A stretch of 64,000 bases of DNA from Purpureocillium takamizusanense (Eukaryota > Ascomycota > Sordariomycetes > Hypocreales > Ophiocordycipitaceae), in contig NC_063071.1 of assembly GCF_022605165.1 (NCBI RefSeq), positions 496,001-560,000 of the forward strand. Reading direction: 5' to 3'. Below, in pieces: positions 35,343 to 46,959 of this stretch (positions are counted from its first letter, which is position 1; each line of letters begins with the position of its first letter). The notes under the pieces are model-generated. The model had not been told where the DNA came from, searched no databases, and worked only from the letters and a program-made list of their open reading frames with translations. The position numbers and the translations under genes were made by a program.

Positions 35343-36560
35343 TGGGGGGGGGGAGGGGGGCAGCGTTAACGTTCGCTGCCCTCCAAGTTGAAGCCAAGCC
35401 GAGGTGTACTTACGTTCAGGACAAGAGAAAAGTTGGTAGGTAGTGATGGTAAATCGTGCCCTCCCTTTGACAGTGGTAAGGCCGCACCTGGGTTACGCGC
35501 TCCACTTTCTCCTAAGTACTCGACGGTTACTTGGATCTTCGTGCTTTCCGGGTGGCAATAGATGTAACGATGAGTGCTGAGACAGATCGGCAGTACTTCT
35601 TCGACCGCCAGTTTTATATGGCTACGAACGTACCGGTAATAAGTCGCTCGCTCAGTGGATGAGATCCCTGCAAGTGACCAAGGTGAGGCCTTAGCACTGT
35701 TAATAGGATGGCTTCCAGCTGAGGAGTGCGCCAGGATGGGACAGACATAGGGGGGCAGCACTGATTCGCGAGGGGGGGCAGCACTGATTCGCGAGGGGGG
35801 GCAGCACTGATTCGCGAGGGGGGGCAGCACTGATTCGCCAGGGGGGCAGCGTCAATGTTCGCTGCCCTCCAAGTTGAAGCCAAGCCGAGGTGTACTTCCG
35901 TTGAGAAAACTAGGTAGGTAGTGATAGTAAATCGTGCCCTCCCACAGCTTCTAGCTAAGGTATGCGCCAGGACGAGACAGACATGGGGGGGCAGCACTGA
36001 TTCGCGAGGGGGGGCAGCGCCAGGGGGGCAGCGTTAATGTTCGCTGCCCTCTAAGTTGAAGCCAAGCCGAGGTGTACTTCCGTTAAGAAAACTGGGTGGG
36101 TAGTGATGGTAAATCGTGCCCTCCCATAGCTTCTAGCTGAGGTGTGCGCCAGGACGAGACAGACATGGGGGGGCAGCACTGATTGACGCTGCCCCCCTTC
36201 GTCAATCAGTGCTGCCCCCCTGTACTGACACCGGTGCGATTTGCTTCGTGCCCTCCCACGACTTCCGGCAGAGGTGTGCGCCAGGACGAGACAGACATAG
36301 GGGGGCAGCACTGATTGATGAGGGGGGGAGGGGGGGGGGGGGGCAGCGTCAATCAGTGCTGCCCCCCTGTACTGACACCGGTGCGATTTGCTTCGTGCCC
36401 TCCCACGACTTCCGGCAGAGGTGTAAAACAGGACGAGACAGACATGGGGGGGCAGCACTGATTTACGAAGGGGGCAGCGTCAATCAGTGCTGCCCCCCTG
36501 CCGCTGCGCACAACGCTGCGAGGCTGCGAGTGGCCGCCGCTGCCCCTGTACTGACGGCGG
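35343..36560. repeat. G-rich compound minisatellite with inverted repeats
   Basis: A mosaic of tandem blocks. Three copies of a block start with a hairpin GGGGGGCAGCG...CGCTGCCCTCC (35355-35383, 35841-35870, 36023-36051) and run through GACGAGACAGACAT to a G7 tract. Four 23-bp units (AGGGGGGGCAGCACTGATTCGCG) lie at 35748-35840. From about 36170 the blocks change to ones bounded by GGGGGGCAGCACTGATT and its complement AATCAGTGCTGCCCCCC. G-tracts of 6-14 could form quadruplexes. Frames inside are by-products of the repeat. Confidence 0.8.
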
Positions 36561-38109
36561 CGCGATCTGCTTCTTGCTGTGAGAGGTGGGCATCCGCAAT
36601 CACGGCTGCCCTCCAAGTTTGCGACTGCCTTGCAGGGCTTCCTGCTAAGCTAGTACCTACTGCAGTGTAGGCAATCTTACCCAAGTACGTTGACTGGGGC
36701 TTTGCCAGTCGGTGCCTCTCAGCCACTGCCTTACATTCACGGTGGCAACATGTTTGTGCCTGGAGGCATGGTGGTTGCTTATAGACGACGCCCTGCAAGT
36801 CAGGTCTTCTGTCATTCTAGGCCGTCGGCCCTTGTGACGGTGGACCATTGCCTGGTGGTCCGCGCACATAACTTGTTCTCTTTGATGGTCTGCGAAAGTG
36901 AGGCTCTACTGCGGGAGCGGGTGGAGTGAAGGGACAGACGAAGGGCTGAATATTCCTTCGTCAACATCTAGACGTCCCCGGGCCCGTGTTCGCTCTCATG
37001 CCGGTCAGGGTGCCCGGACAGCCGGAGCACTCCAGCGCGCGAATCGGCTGCCGACCAGCGTCAGAAGCAACCTTGAAGATGATCCTTGTCATAGACGGGA
37101 GCACGAGTACTACAGTACGTAACTGAAGTAGTCGCTGGTCCACCCTCCCAGCATATCTCTCATCGGCTCCGAAGCCGTGACAAAAGGCGACGATTCTGTC
37201 CGGGTTCTACTTCGTACCATTCTACTATTCTACTACTCTACCGTTCTACTGTTCCACTGTTTTACGTACCTTTACGCGCCGGGTCTTGCTCTCCGCTAAG
37301 ATAGATGCCCGATCAATGGCGTACGAGACCGTGCTGCTCTCGTACCTCTAGATTAACCCTAACCCCAACCCCAAGTCCCGCCGTATCACTTTTTTTTCCC
37401 ACGGTGACACTCTTTTCCTAGTGCGAGACCTTTTTTCCTGGTGTGGCAGCTTTGGCCATCCATGGCAGTTTCCTCCACCTGTAGCAGTTTTATCCAAGCG
37501 TGCTATTATTGCATGTAAGACGACGAAGCCATATGGCACGTCAACTCCAGCATGGGACGCTTCGTTTCTGCAACTTGACAGGGATCATGTCAGTCCCTGC
37601 TTTTCCTGACTCGTTGGACCGGGATGGAAAGGCGCCCAGCTATGCGCGACGGGAATCTCCCGACCGACATTTAGGGTGAGCGGGTGCGTTGCAGCTTGCA
37701 TCGTCTCGCGCCCTTATTAGCGTACGGGTGCGGTGTCCGGGTATGCCTGTGCATGCCTGCCCTAGATCCTGAGCTTTCAACTTGGCTGTTGGTCAGCCGC
37801 CGCGGCGCGCCTCTCCATCGGCGTAGCGCCGACCATCAAGGACGACCCACCATCCATGTGCGCACCCATGCGCACTGCGCAGAGCCCGTAGACGTGGTGT
37901 TTGTGGCGTTTACGCGGCATCGGGAGAAAAGTCTGTTGGTGCGGCCGACTGCGAGGCTTGTCCCCTGTCGTGGGGATATCATGGACCCCGGGTCGAGACG
38001 GCCGGCAAGGCAATGCTCTGGTCTCTGGGACAGCTTTCACCGAAGTGGTAATCCATGGCCAGGTATAAGAATGTCGGCCATGCGGCCTTTCGTGCCCTGA
38101 AATCTGGCG
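36561..38109. other. Unique region without a convincing gene
   Basis: Only short frames are present. A telomere-like patch with one CCCTAA and variants CCCCAA occurs at about 37353-37373. A CTACT/CTACC-rich pyrimidine patch lies at 37218-37262. Confidence 0.4.
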
Positions 38110-38499
38110 ATGCCTCCATTAGCCCGGCTCAACTTGCCTTTCTTACTCGACATTGCGGAACATCTCGGTCAGTCCTGTTATACCTCAAGCTGCGCCATTG
38201 TTGCTATGACCAGGTCTTCGTCGTCGTCACTGGCCGTGGAAACGGGAAGCGCTGACCCAAGACAATCGTCTTCGAATCACGTGGACCCAGCTGCTGCAAC
38301 CACCGAGGAGGCTTCCCAAGCGTACGTTGTCCATGGGCCTTTAGCTCGAGACCTCCGCTCATTTGTGGCTGTGATCAGGGCATCTCAACAAGACTGCAAG
38401 GCACATGACGAGCTGCCCTTTATGCTGGCGCGCTACTTGAACGAAGTCCGATGGGACGAGATCCCTGCGACGGAAAAGATCTACCGAGACTCTCTCTAG
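38110..38499 (+). CDS. Hypothetical protein or remnant (129 aa)
   Basis: An open frame of 129 codons with mixed composition, ending in a hydrophilic helical stretch (FMLARYLNEVRWDEIPATEKIY). Composition looks more protein-like than neighbouring frames, but I recognise no domain and no upstream exon. It may be a fragment, since surrounding DNA is repeat-rich. Confidence 0.22.
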   Translation: MPPLARLNLPFLLDIAEHLGQSCYTSSCAIVAMTRSSSSSLAVETGSADPRQSSSNHVDPAAATTEEASQAYVVHGPLARDLRSFVAVIRASQQDCKAHDELPFMLARYLNEVRWDEIPATEKIYRDSL

Positions 38500-40310
38500 G
38501 CCTGAATATAAATTGGCCTGAACGGCAACCCTCAAGAGATGACGACGATCCAGTGCCGCACAGGGAAGCTCGCAAGTCAGCCTGAGCGGCATTGCTTTTC
38601 GAGGAATACTCCTAGGACGCTGTCGTAGACTGGGGCAGAGTGGTTAACAATGGGATTCTCGCACGACCAGAATCCGCCATTCCTTTCTTTCAGAATACTT
38701 TATGTGGCTTTACTTTTCAATAACAAGAGACATCATACACTGCATGTCGTTCATCTCGCGTATCGAGCCATGACAATCCTATGCTGGCAAGACGAGGCCC
38801 TGTGAAGGCTCCTCCCCATAGAGTGCCCATTTGCCCGGCTGGCTGGAAGAAACGCAGCCAAGCACAGGGGCTGCTTCCAGGTTGACACTGCTCTGTGAAG
38901 CGCTTTCCCGCGCTTTCCCACGCTCCATCCCACGGTGTGTGGGACCGCACCGCTCTGACCATAGATGCATCTCGACCAGCCCGTTTGCGCGGGCGAGCAA
39001 GCAAGGAAAGGAACCACGTATGAGCACCCTTTGATGTTAGGCCAATGACTTTCCCGTGGGCCTCTTCTTGGACGGAAAATCGAGACGGACTCTGCAGCAC
39101 CCGTGCTTGCCTCTTCTTCTCACTGGACTGCGTACTCACTATTTTGCTGCTTGTGCCGCGGCCGCGCGCCTTGGTCACGGATCCATGCCCCTACGGAGCG
39201 CACCCCCTCCTGCCTGAACGTGCAACCCTGCCAAATACCTCACATCTGCAACTCTTTGACAGTTGCAACTTCTTGACAGTTGCAACTTCTTTGATAGATC
39301 CAACTTCTTCACAGATGTCACTCTTAGATAGATTCAACTTCTTCAGATGCCACTTTTGACAGCTGCAATGGAGAGCAAGGAGCAGAAAGCCATTCGCATG
39401 TTCCAAGCGCGTTAACGTTCCCGTTTTCCAGCTGGTCTCCGCTTCATGTCCATCCCATCGTATTCGCCGCCAGGCCTTCCTCTAACTGCAGCCCTCAATG
39501 CCCAATGAACCCGAGTGAGGAATAATTCCAGCTTGAAATCATCGTCTCGCTCGGCGGGCGCATCCCGTTCCACTATTGATGACGCCATGCAAGGGCGCTG
39601 ATGGCGGACGCCAGTTGACTGACGTCTTCCATCAGGAAGATCCCGGTCCGTGTGACAGTGTGCCCCTCATGCACGAAGTACGTACTTCGTACACCATCTT
39701 GTGCCTCGACAATGCAAATGGAGCGACGTATTATCCGGCGGCCCGCGCCACGTCCCGCCCCTCGCCTAAATCGTCAAAACGGGCCCGCTTTACCCCAGAA
39801 ACAGGAACAAACCTTGTTGATCGGCACGAGAACTGACCTCAGCTCTCGCTAGCCGTCCGGGAGCTAGTGACACGGCACAGACTCCCACCGTCGCAGTCGC
39901 CCTACGCACCGTTTCATCAATATTCAACGAGTCAACACGGTGTATCAACCTCATCCGACCATCCTCACCACGCGTAATCCCCGTCTCGTCGCGCACCACT
40001 CAATTGATCACTATCATGGCCGGACAGCCTCCCCCCTCATCCTCATCCTCATCATCCTCATCCACCACTAGCCCCGCTCGTTCAAAGTAGGAACTTGACC
40101 ACAATCAAGTTTCACGTAGAAAGAGACGAAAGTGGAAGGCCGCTGAAGCCGATGCACTCGACTCAGATGCTACCCTCTTGGCGACGGCTCTTAGACTTGG
40201 GTGCTCTAGAACCCGCGACACCATCGGGAGCAAGAGCCTCCAACTATACACACCCATATCCATGCTACAGCCGGGTGTCACCATGCTTAGGGGCTTGCTT
40301 AATCGAAGAT
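38500..40310. other. Non-coding stretch with an AACTTCTT-type degenerate repeat
   Basis: No convincing gene. At 39246-39345 a 20-25-bp motif (ACAGTTGCAACTTCTT and variants with TAGATCCAACTTCTT) recurs about five times. Palindromic GAAGTACGTACTTC lies at 39677-39690. Short (TCA/TCC) runs occur at 40037-40064. The AT block resumes at about 40310. Confidence 0.45.
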
Positions 40311-40591
40311 ATATATTAGCAGGATAGGTCATTATATAGGGCCGCTTTCTACCTTTATATATATAGCAAATATATTAAACTATATATCTTATCCTTTATA
40401 AATTCCTTCGTCTCTTATATAGTTACTCTTTGTCCCTTTTATACCTTATATTCTAGTCTATGACTAACCGTCTCTTTATTAATTATAGGCTAGCTAGCGC
40501 TTTCTATTATTTATTATACTAATTAGCTTAAGAGCTCTTTATAATAGAGTCTTAAAGGGGTCCTAAGAGTTTCTATTATTTAAGAGGTAAG

Positions 40592-41050
40592 TATTATAGA
40601 CTAATAAATAGCCGCTAGGCAGGCTAGCCTATTATAGGTTAGATAATATATCTAAAAGAATCTAGAATAAGGGACTTATAGTAAGGATCTTAGAGATTAT
40701 ATAATTAAGTATATAAAGGTAAGAGTGCTAAGATCGTAATATAATCTAAGAGCTTTAAATTACAAAAGTATTATAATATTCTTAGCAATTTAAGAGAAAG
40801 ATTATAAAATTATAAATATAATTAAAGTAATATTAATATAATTAATAAATAGATAAATAAATATATATATTATAGTTATTATTAAAATAAATAATTAAAT
40901 CTTTAATAATTAATTTAAGTGTTTAAGTCTTTATTTTAAGTAAGAGATATAAACCTTTTTAATAAACTTTTATAAATTTTTATTATTTATATTAAGTTTA
41001 ATTTATTTCTTAAGTAATAATATACTTTAAGAATAACCTCTATAGCTAAA
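40592..41050 (+). repeat. Strongly decayed LTR of the Gypsy family
   Basis: The start TATTATAGACTAATAAATAGCC parallels the LTR start, and the later part follows the LTR order (a two-thirds stretch around 40850-41030). It is more decayed than the other copies, so it is older or was RIP-treated more often. The right end is uncertain. Confidence 0.6.
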
Positions 41051-41434
41051 ATAAGTCTAATAGCTATAATAGCTTAAGATCGACTTTAAAATATAAATAA
41101 ATATTATTATATAATTTAATACCTTTGATTATACTATTTTATTATAGTATAGTTAAGGAGCTAACCCTATAATAAATAGGGTAATATTAAAAGGTCTCTA
41201 GCGATAGAAACCTTACTTTTATTAATAAAGACTTTATAATTTATTTAGTTAAGATCTTAACGATTATTACTTAATATCGATTAGATTATAATACTTAAAC
41301 TTATAAAAGCTATTAAGAATTTATATTAATATTATAAAGATATACTCTTTCTTATTTAATTAAGCCTTAAATATATTATTATAGCCCTTAAGGATTATAA
41401 ATATATTAATTATATTATATAATTATATATTAAA

Positions 41435-41506
41435 GCCCCTACAGCTTAGTAGTTAAGGCCGTAAGACCTTCTTTAGAAGGTTATTAGTTCGAATCTAGCT
41501 AGGGGC
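41435..41506 (+). tRNA. tRNA-like sequence (RIP-damaged tRNA or SINE head)
   Basis: Exactly 72 nt. The acceptor stem GCCCCTA pairs fully with TAGGGGC. The T-arm is ATTAG-TTCGAAT-CTAGC with one mismatch (A-C, a G-C before decay). The D-arm GCTT-AGTAGTTA-AGGC pairs. A-box-like (CAGCTTAGTAG) and B-box (GTTCGAATC) pol III elements are present, and a T6 terminator follows at 41523-41528. The anticodon arm is poor in standard spacing; the strongest local stem is ACCTT/AAGGT around CTTTAGA. I therefore do not assign an amino acid. Confidence 0.45.
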
Positions 41507-43640
41507 GCCTACCTCTCTCTCGTTTTTTATAGCGGTTAGGGCACCTTACGGAAAACGGCTTAAGACAGGCCGATAACCCGCAATCTATACGTTATATAGA
41601 CTAGCCCCCGTTAGGGAGTAGATGAGGCTAGAGTAGACTATTTAGCCTACTATAAAAACTAACGAGATTAGCGCTTTTATACGCGCTATATAACAATTGC
41701 GATATAGGCATTATGAGATATATAACCTCTAAGAGACTAGCCCTCTATTTAGATCTAAGATTTATAAAAACTAAATTATGCGTATAACCTTTTAATATCG
41801 GCTATAAGTCTCTTAGTTATATTTTTAGAAATAATTCTAGTCCCTATTATAACTTAGAAATTATCGGAAATAAACTATTGCTTAGGGTTTTTATCTTATA
41901 TTAGAAAGGTTTCCCTAAGAATCCTCTACCCTATCGCTCCTATATAGTTAAACTATAGCTTAAAATAGGTAACTAAATAAATAAATAAAAATAATATAAT
42001 AAATAATATATAAAAGGCTATAGCTCTAAGCTTAATATTATATAGTAATAGCTTTACTTAAAAGCCTTTAGTTTAAGTATATAATATATATATCGTTAAC
42101 TATAATAGAACCCTATAATATATTAGTAATATATTATATATAGATTAGTTTACTTCCTTACTTATTATATAATAAAAATAACTTAAGGCTTATAAATAAG
42201 TAATTACTATATATTAATAGTATATCTATAAGCTTATTTCTTCTCGAATTACTTAATAATATACTAAGCCTTCTTAATAAACTATTAATAGATAATTTAT
42301 TATATTAGTAAGAGAAGTCGTAAAAGATAGCTATAATAAATAATAGCCTAGGTAAAAAATAGCTAAAGGAATAGCTAAGGGTAAAAAAGATAGTAAGAAT
42401 AAGACTATAAAATAGCTATAAAAAGAAAGAGATTACCTTAAGAAACGAAAAAGGTTATACTTTTTTAGTTATAGCTAATAATATTTACTTTTTTACCTTA
42501 TTCTTAATGCTTTAGATATAAGTATACTATAAGGATATAAGTATTATACCTAAGCGTAAAAGTTATATAATTTTATTAAGAATCGTAAATATAAGTATTT
42601 AATATTAAGGACTATTTAATTAGCTTATAATAGGCCTCTTAGCTATAGAGATACTTTAGATTTATAAGTCCTTACGTAATAATATATTAAGTAAGGATAT
42701 AAAGAAGGAAAAGATAAGAGGATATACTCTATAGTTTAGTATCTTTCTTACCTTAATAAAGTATTAATAAAGTATTAATAATAACTTATATAATTACTTA
42801 GTACTTTATATTTAATATATATAATAAAGTATTAACTTAAATTTATAAATTATAGAGGGTATTTATAACTTTTATATATATATAGTTTCGAATATTTAAG
42901 TATACTTATAATATATAATAAGGCTATTTTATAAGAAAGCTAATATTAAAGGCCTTAATATATATATATAATATATTATATCTTAAATCTAAAATTTATT
43001 AATAATAAATTAATAATAAATTAATAATTTATTATTTGTTTTTAAGGCTTATTATATATAATATTAAGTAAGCCTTCTATATAAATTATATAGGCTATAC
43101 CTATTAATAATATTTTTAAAAAGTCTAGTATCTTTAAAGAGAAAATAACCTCTATAGCTAATAAAGTATCTTCTTAAATAGCCTCTTAACCTAACGATTA
43201 AAGTATAGCTAATAATAAGATAAGAGGATTATTAGCTAAATCTAAGAGAAAAGACTATAATATATTATAAATATATTATAAATATAGTATAGATTAATTC
43301 TTACTTCTTCGTTTTTATTAATAGAGCTATCTCTAATAGCTTCTTTAATAAATATAGAAGCATTATTATTTAATAAATAACTCTTATTATCCTATAAAAA
43401 TAGGGCTACTTTAATTAATAATATAATCTCTTTTAGTTAGTATATTAATTAAGCTAATAAAAAATATTATTATTTATTATTAAGCTATTATTAAATAATT
43501 AAGAAAGAGAGTTTTTTTTATATAAAATATCTTAAGTTAGCTATATATAACCTAACCTATACTTTATAAAATGAGTTTTTAAGTTAATTAAAACCTATAT
43601 ATTTTTAATGGAGTATAGGTCGGGCTAGGTCTAATAGGCC

Positions 43641-44559
43641 TTACTAATTGCCTAACTTAGGGGGGGTTAGGTCAGTTTATCTATACGCAATGCTTTCCGT
43701 GCAATATTTTCCCTTCCACGCAACGGTTCCCCCGCTACGCAACGCTCCCCCGTCCGGCTCCTCTCGACCACGGTTACGAGATCGGAGCTTGCAATCATGT
43801 CACGCGTGCTCTGCAACACAACAGGCCATACTGATGAAGACCTTCGCGCATGGATTAAAAGACAGGCTCGTTATCGTGAGAAGGTAGAGTGTGGGCTCGG
43901 GTGCGGGTCGACTCTCCAACGTGAGAGGAGAAAAAGACATCACAAAAATCAGAGCACTATATGAACACGGAGTGCGATCAAATTTTCATCTCCACCAGTA
44001 AGAAAGAGTACGAGCACAGCATTAGACACTCCCCTTACACGGCGGTTCCTTTGCTTGATCGGGGGTAGCCAGATGCTGTTGCGGAGACATCGACACCGAT
44101 AACAGACGAGCCCACAATGCCTCGCGAGAGCATTGAGACTGCCCAAATGCGCAACAGGTCCTGGGGCGGCCAGGAGCTGCGCATCTTGCCCAGGATGCCC
44201 ATCTGGCTACTTTCGTCGATTTGCTACACCTGCAGGCGCCCCTGCGCCACAATTGACGTACGCAATTGACGAACAGCTATTCTGCTGCTTTTGCGGTAGA
44301 AGAAGCTGGCCTCACCGAGAAGGAATGTCAGCGTCGTTGACATCTAGCAACACTGCCGCGCTATACGTCATCCTGAGGAATGGGGCGACAAGCTCGGAAA
44401 TACCTCAATGATGCGACCTCCTCACTCGGCTGAGACTGGAATCCCTCTTATTCGTAGCAGCTACGCCAGCTTTTCGCACGTTGGAGGCCTTTGTCGCAGA
44501 GCACGGCAAGATCAGAAAGGTCCCCTTCGGTCACGACAGGCTAGCATGCGGCCTGACTC
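43641..44559. other. Transition region with coding debris
   Basis: GC-normal DNA resumes at 43640. Several short overlapping frames (for example 44133-44411) might be remnants of the upstream part of the ubiquitin-like-domain gene at 44560, but no open frame joins them. Confidence 0.3.
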
Positions 44560-45122
44560 ATGAATCAGGTTCACAAATACAGGAGAACGGCAATATGGGC
44601 CGACTGCCTCAATTTCGCCGCGGAACATCAAGCTCTAATCGGCAAAATCACAGACATGGCAGAGCGGACAAGCCACCGAGCCATGCCACTTCTCACTTTC
44701 TACGAGATAGAAAGACCGCATGGTTCGGATACCATATGGGCCTTCCTTGCCCTCAACCAGTTACAAGAGACAGTAACATTTATTGATGCCAAAGAGCGCA
44801 AGCATTCTATTCCATTCGGTGCTTGTCAGAGCCACGAGGTATGGCTGATGGGTGCTTTCATACATTCTCACCAATATGCTAACAATTATTTGTTCCACAG
44901 AGCTTTCATGATTTCGTCCTCGAAATGTACAAAGATACTGGTGAGTTGCCAGAGTCGGTCTCCAAAGGCGAGTTTGAACGGCGAGTTCATTACGGCTCTT
45001 TTGAGGCCGTACACCCTATCTTATGGAGTGCTTCAGTGAAACCCGGGACTATCCTCCGGACGGTCGGCCATGTCCCTGCAGACCGCTACGTGTCTCAGGG
45101 GCCTGTGAAATCTTACGAGTAG
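44560..45122 (+). CDS. Ubiquitin-like-domain fungal protein, probably truncated
   Basis: Two exons, 44560-44838 and 44901-45122, joined by a 62-bp GTATGG...CACAG intron with branch site TGCTAAC. The joined product is 166 aa. Residues about 65-150 resemble the fungal ubiquitin-like (ULD) module: FIDAKERKHSIPFGAC, SFHDFVLEMYKDTG, EFERRVHYGSFEAVHPILW and SVKPGTILRTVGH. Family members I recall usually have a long N-terminal helical region; here only about 60 residues precede the domain. The intact intron and open frames argue the fold region is not long dead, but the gene is likely 5'-truncated. Confidence 0.5.
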
Positions 45123-46538
45123 GAGGTATACGTTGGCTACGGTCTTCACTTTCGACGACTTCTCAAGTGAGAAGCTGGGCCGCATCTTGGACATGATGCT
45201 CAAAGACCAAGGATACCGCGTGTTACTGGGCAGGCTCGTAGAGCTGCGATGGATATTTGCGGCGAGCTTAGAACCGACCCAGCTTTGGCAACGCAGGCGA
45301 AAACGACGTTTTCTCGGTAGTATCCTACAACGAGCTGGTGCGTGAATTGTGCATTCGTTGTGGGTTCGCACCGAACTGGATTCATATTCTGACTAGTCCA
45401 ATTCAAACTTCGTCGCCTCACACGCACCTTAATCCGAAGCCGACGACCAAACTGCTCCGACACTCCTTCGACAAGTGGCCCGGCAACCCGGCATGGATTC
45501 CCCTTGCCGATTCCCCTGAACAGTGTTACCTGCCTCTAAGACGTTGCAATAGATGACCAAGTCAAGACGCTGAGCGAAGCGATCAAGCATCTGTCCAAAA
45601 TGAAGCCGTCCATTTCCAAACAGGGGTTCGGTAGACATGTTAACCCATTATGGGTCGGGAGCCATGATCAATGCTCCTGCCGTAACTCTGAACAAAAGGG
45701 AAGTGCCAGTAACCATTTCCCTGGAGCTAGTCTCACGGGCTTGGTGCCATGTAGGTCTCCTTGACCGGCATTGCTGAAGTAGATGTTCTGGTTCAGACAT
45801 TGACCTCTGCGTCACCATTTGGGTCGAATAAGATAAGACACAGCGAGAGGAGGCAAGGCAGTGTAAGGATTCACAGTCTGCTCAATTGGCCAATGCCCAG
45901 GAATCCCGGTCACGGGCTCGCCGGAAAGCCATGGGAGTAACCCCCGGGAACTGCGTGCCCATCTCCTTGGCTAAGTTCTGGGTACCATCAGGAGCAACAA
46001 GTTGATCGCCAGTGCCATAACTGTTGAAGGGCGAGTTGGCTTGCTTCTCGAGCGGTGAGTCTCATCCGGTCGTCTCTGTTCTGTAGCACCCGAACATCTG
46101 ATTTGTGAACTCCACCTCTGCAACTCGCTTAGCAGCTTGGATCAGTTGTCGGCGGCGGAGCTAAACTCGACCATGTTGCCATAGCTGGCGTGAACGTTAA
46201 TCGAGCTGTCGCAGCCATTAAGCGGCTTCAACCTGACTCCAGCATGCATAGCCCGTGGAGGCCATGAGTCTCATGCAAACGGTCAAGCGTCCAGGTATAG
46301 CCGTTAAGCAAGCGATACCCCACGGACAGCAATATTTCCACATCCTTTCCTCGGCTAGGATTCCAACGAATGCTCCCAGGAGGGTATTCAAGCCCCTTGC
46401 GCCGAGTTCAGAGACTATGAGGTATCTCGTGTCACGTCCCAAGGAAGCACAGGACGTTGTGTTCAAGCAAAAGTAATATAATCCTTGCGTTACTGTGCAA
46501 GATGATAGAGCAGAGACAATCATCCATGACATACCGAG
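45123..46538. other. Degenerate coding remnant, unidentified
   Basis: The minus strand of 45640-46450 alternates between frames that each read like protein, for example SPFNSYGTGDQLVAPDGTQN and FNGCDS-like pieces around 46190, but stops and shifts break them. It resembles a decayed gene with unrecognised family. No intact gene is supported. Confidence 0.3.
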
Positions 46539-46959
46539 CTATCCCGTTGATGATGGCGTCGCTTCCGTAGTCTGCGTTTCCCTCTCGAGGTATTTAATTG
46601 CCTCTTCCTTGGAATCAAATTTCTTGTACTTGGCTCCCGGAACACCTCGTACTGCCTGCTCCGTTGTCGCCCAATTATCGTAAATCCCCGGCGGCTTTTC
46701 CACGGCCACCGCGTAAAAGGTTTGCCCATTGCGGAGTGGAGGGCTTGGCTCTGCTGCCTCCGTCACGAAAGCTTCCGCCTCCTCCCTTGAAGAGAAAGCC
46801 TTGACTGCTTGAAGTCAGCACCTCTGCTCCGTGATCTCATTGGGACGGTCACTGCGTACGAATGGCTCCCATGAAGCGTTTGGTCTGGTCTTCGCATTCG
46901 TCCCATGTGTCGTAGACCCCAGGGTGCCGTCCTACTTTGACGCCGTACCACTTGGTCAT
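46539..46959 (-). CDS. Small protein with two RNase H1 N-terminal (viroplasmin-like) domains
   Basis: Two minus-strand exons, 46959-46860 and 46804-46539, joined by a 55-bp GTACGC...AGCAG intron, give 121 aa. The splice restores the first domain: WYGVKVGRHPGVYDTWDEC, then GAI-LKAFSSREEAEAFV. The second domain is FYAVAVEKPPGIYDNW, then GVPGAKYKKFDSKEEAIKYL. These are the caulimovirus P6/RNase H1 N-terminal fold, which binds RNA-DNA hybrids or double-stranded RNA in RNase H1. There is no catalytic RNase H domain here or within the following kilobase. It may be a stand-alone hybrid-binding protein or a truncated RNase H1. It is surrounded by gene debris yet looks intact. Confidence 0.65.

Larger units (their letters stand above)
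40310..43640. other. AT-rich RIP block 2
   Basis: About 3.3 kb with the same composition as block 1 and no frame of 60 codons. It holds an LTR relic at its left end and a tRNA-like unit; the rest (41540-43600) is too decayed for me to identify. Confidence 0.85.

Noticed and set aside
35343..36560. CRISPR array
   Set aside because: Repeats are G-homopolymer-based, directly adjacent or hairpin-bounded, without unique spacers of constant length, and the genome is eukaryotic.
35366..36670. ORFs within the G-rich array
   Set aside because: They are translations of the repeat units themselves and recur in both strands.
37353..37373. Telomere or telomeric insertion
   Set aside because: Only one CCCTAA plus variants; too short to be a telomere track.
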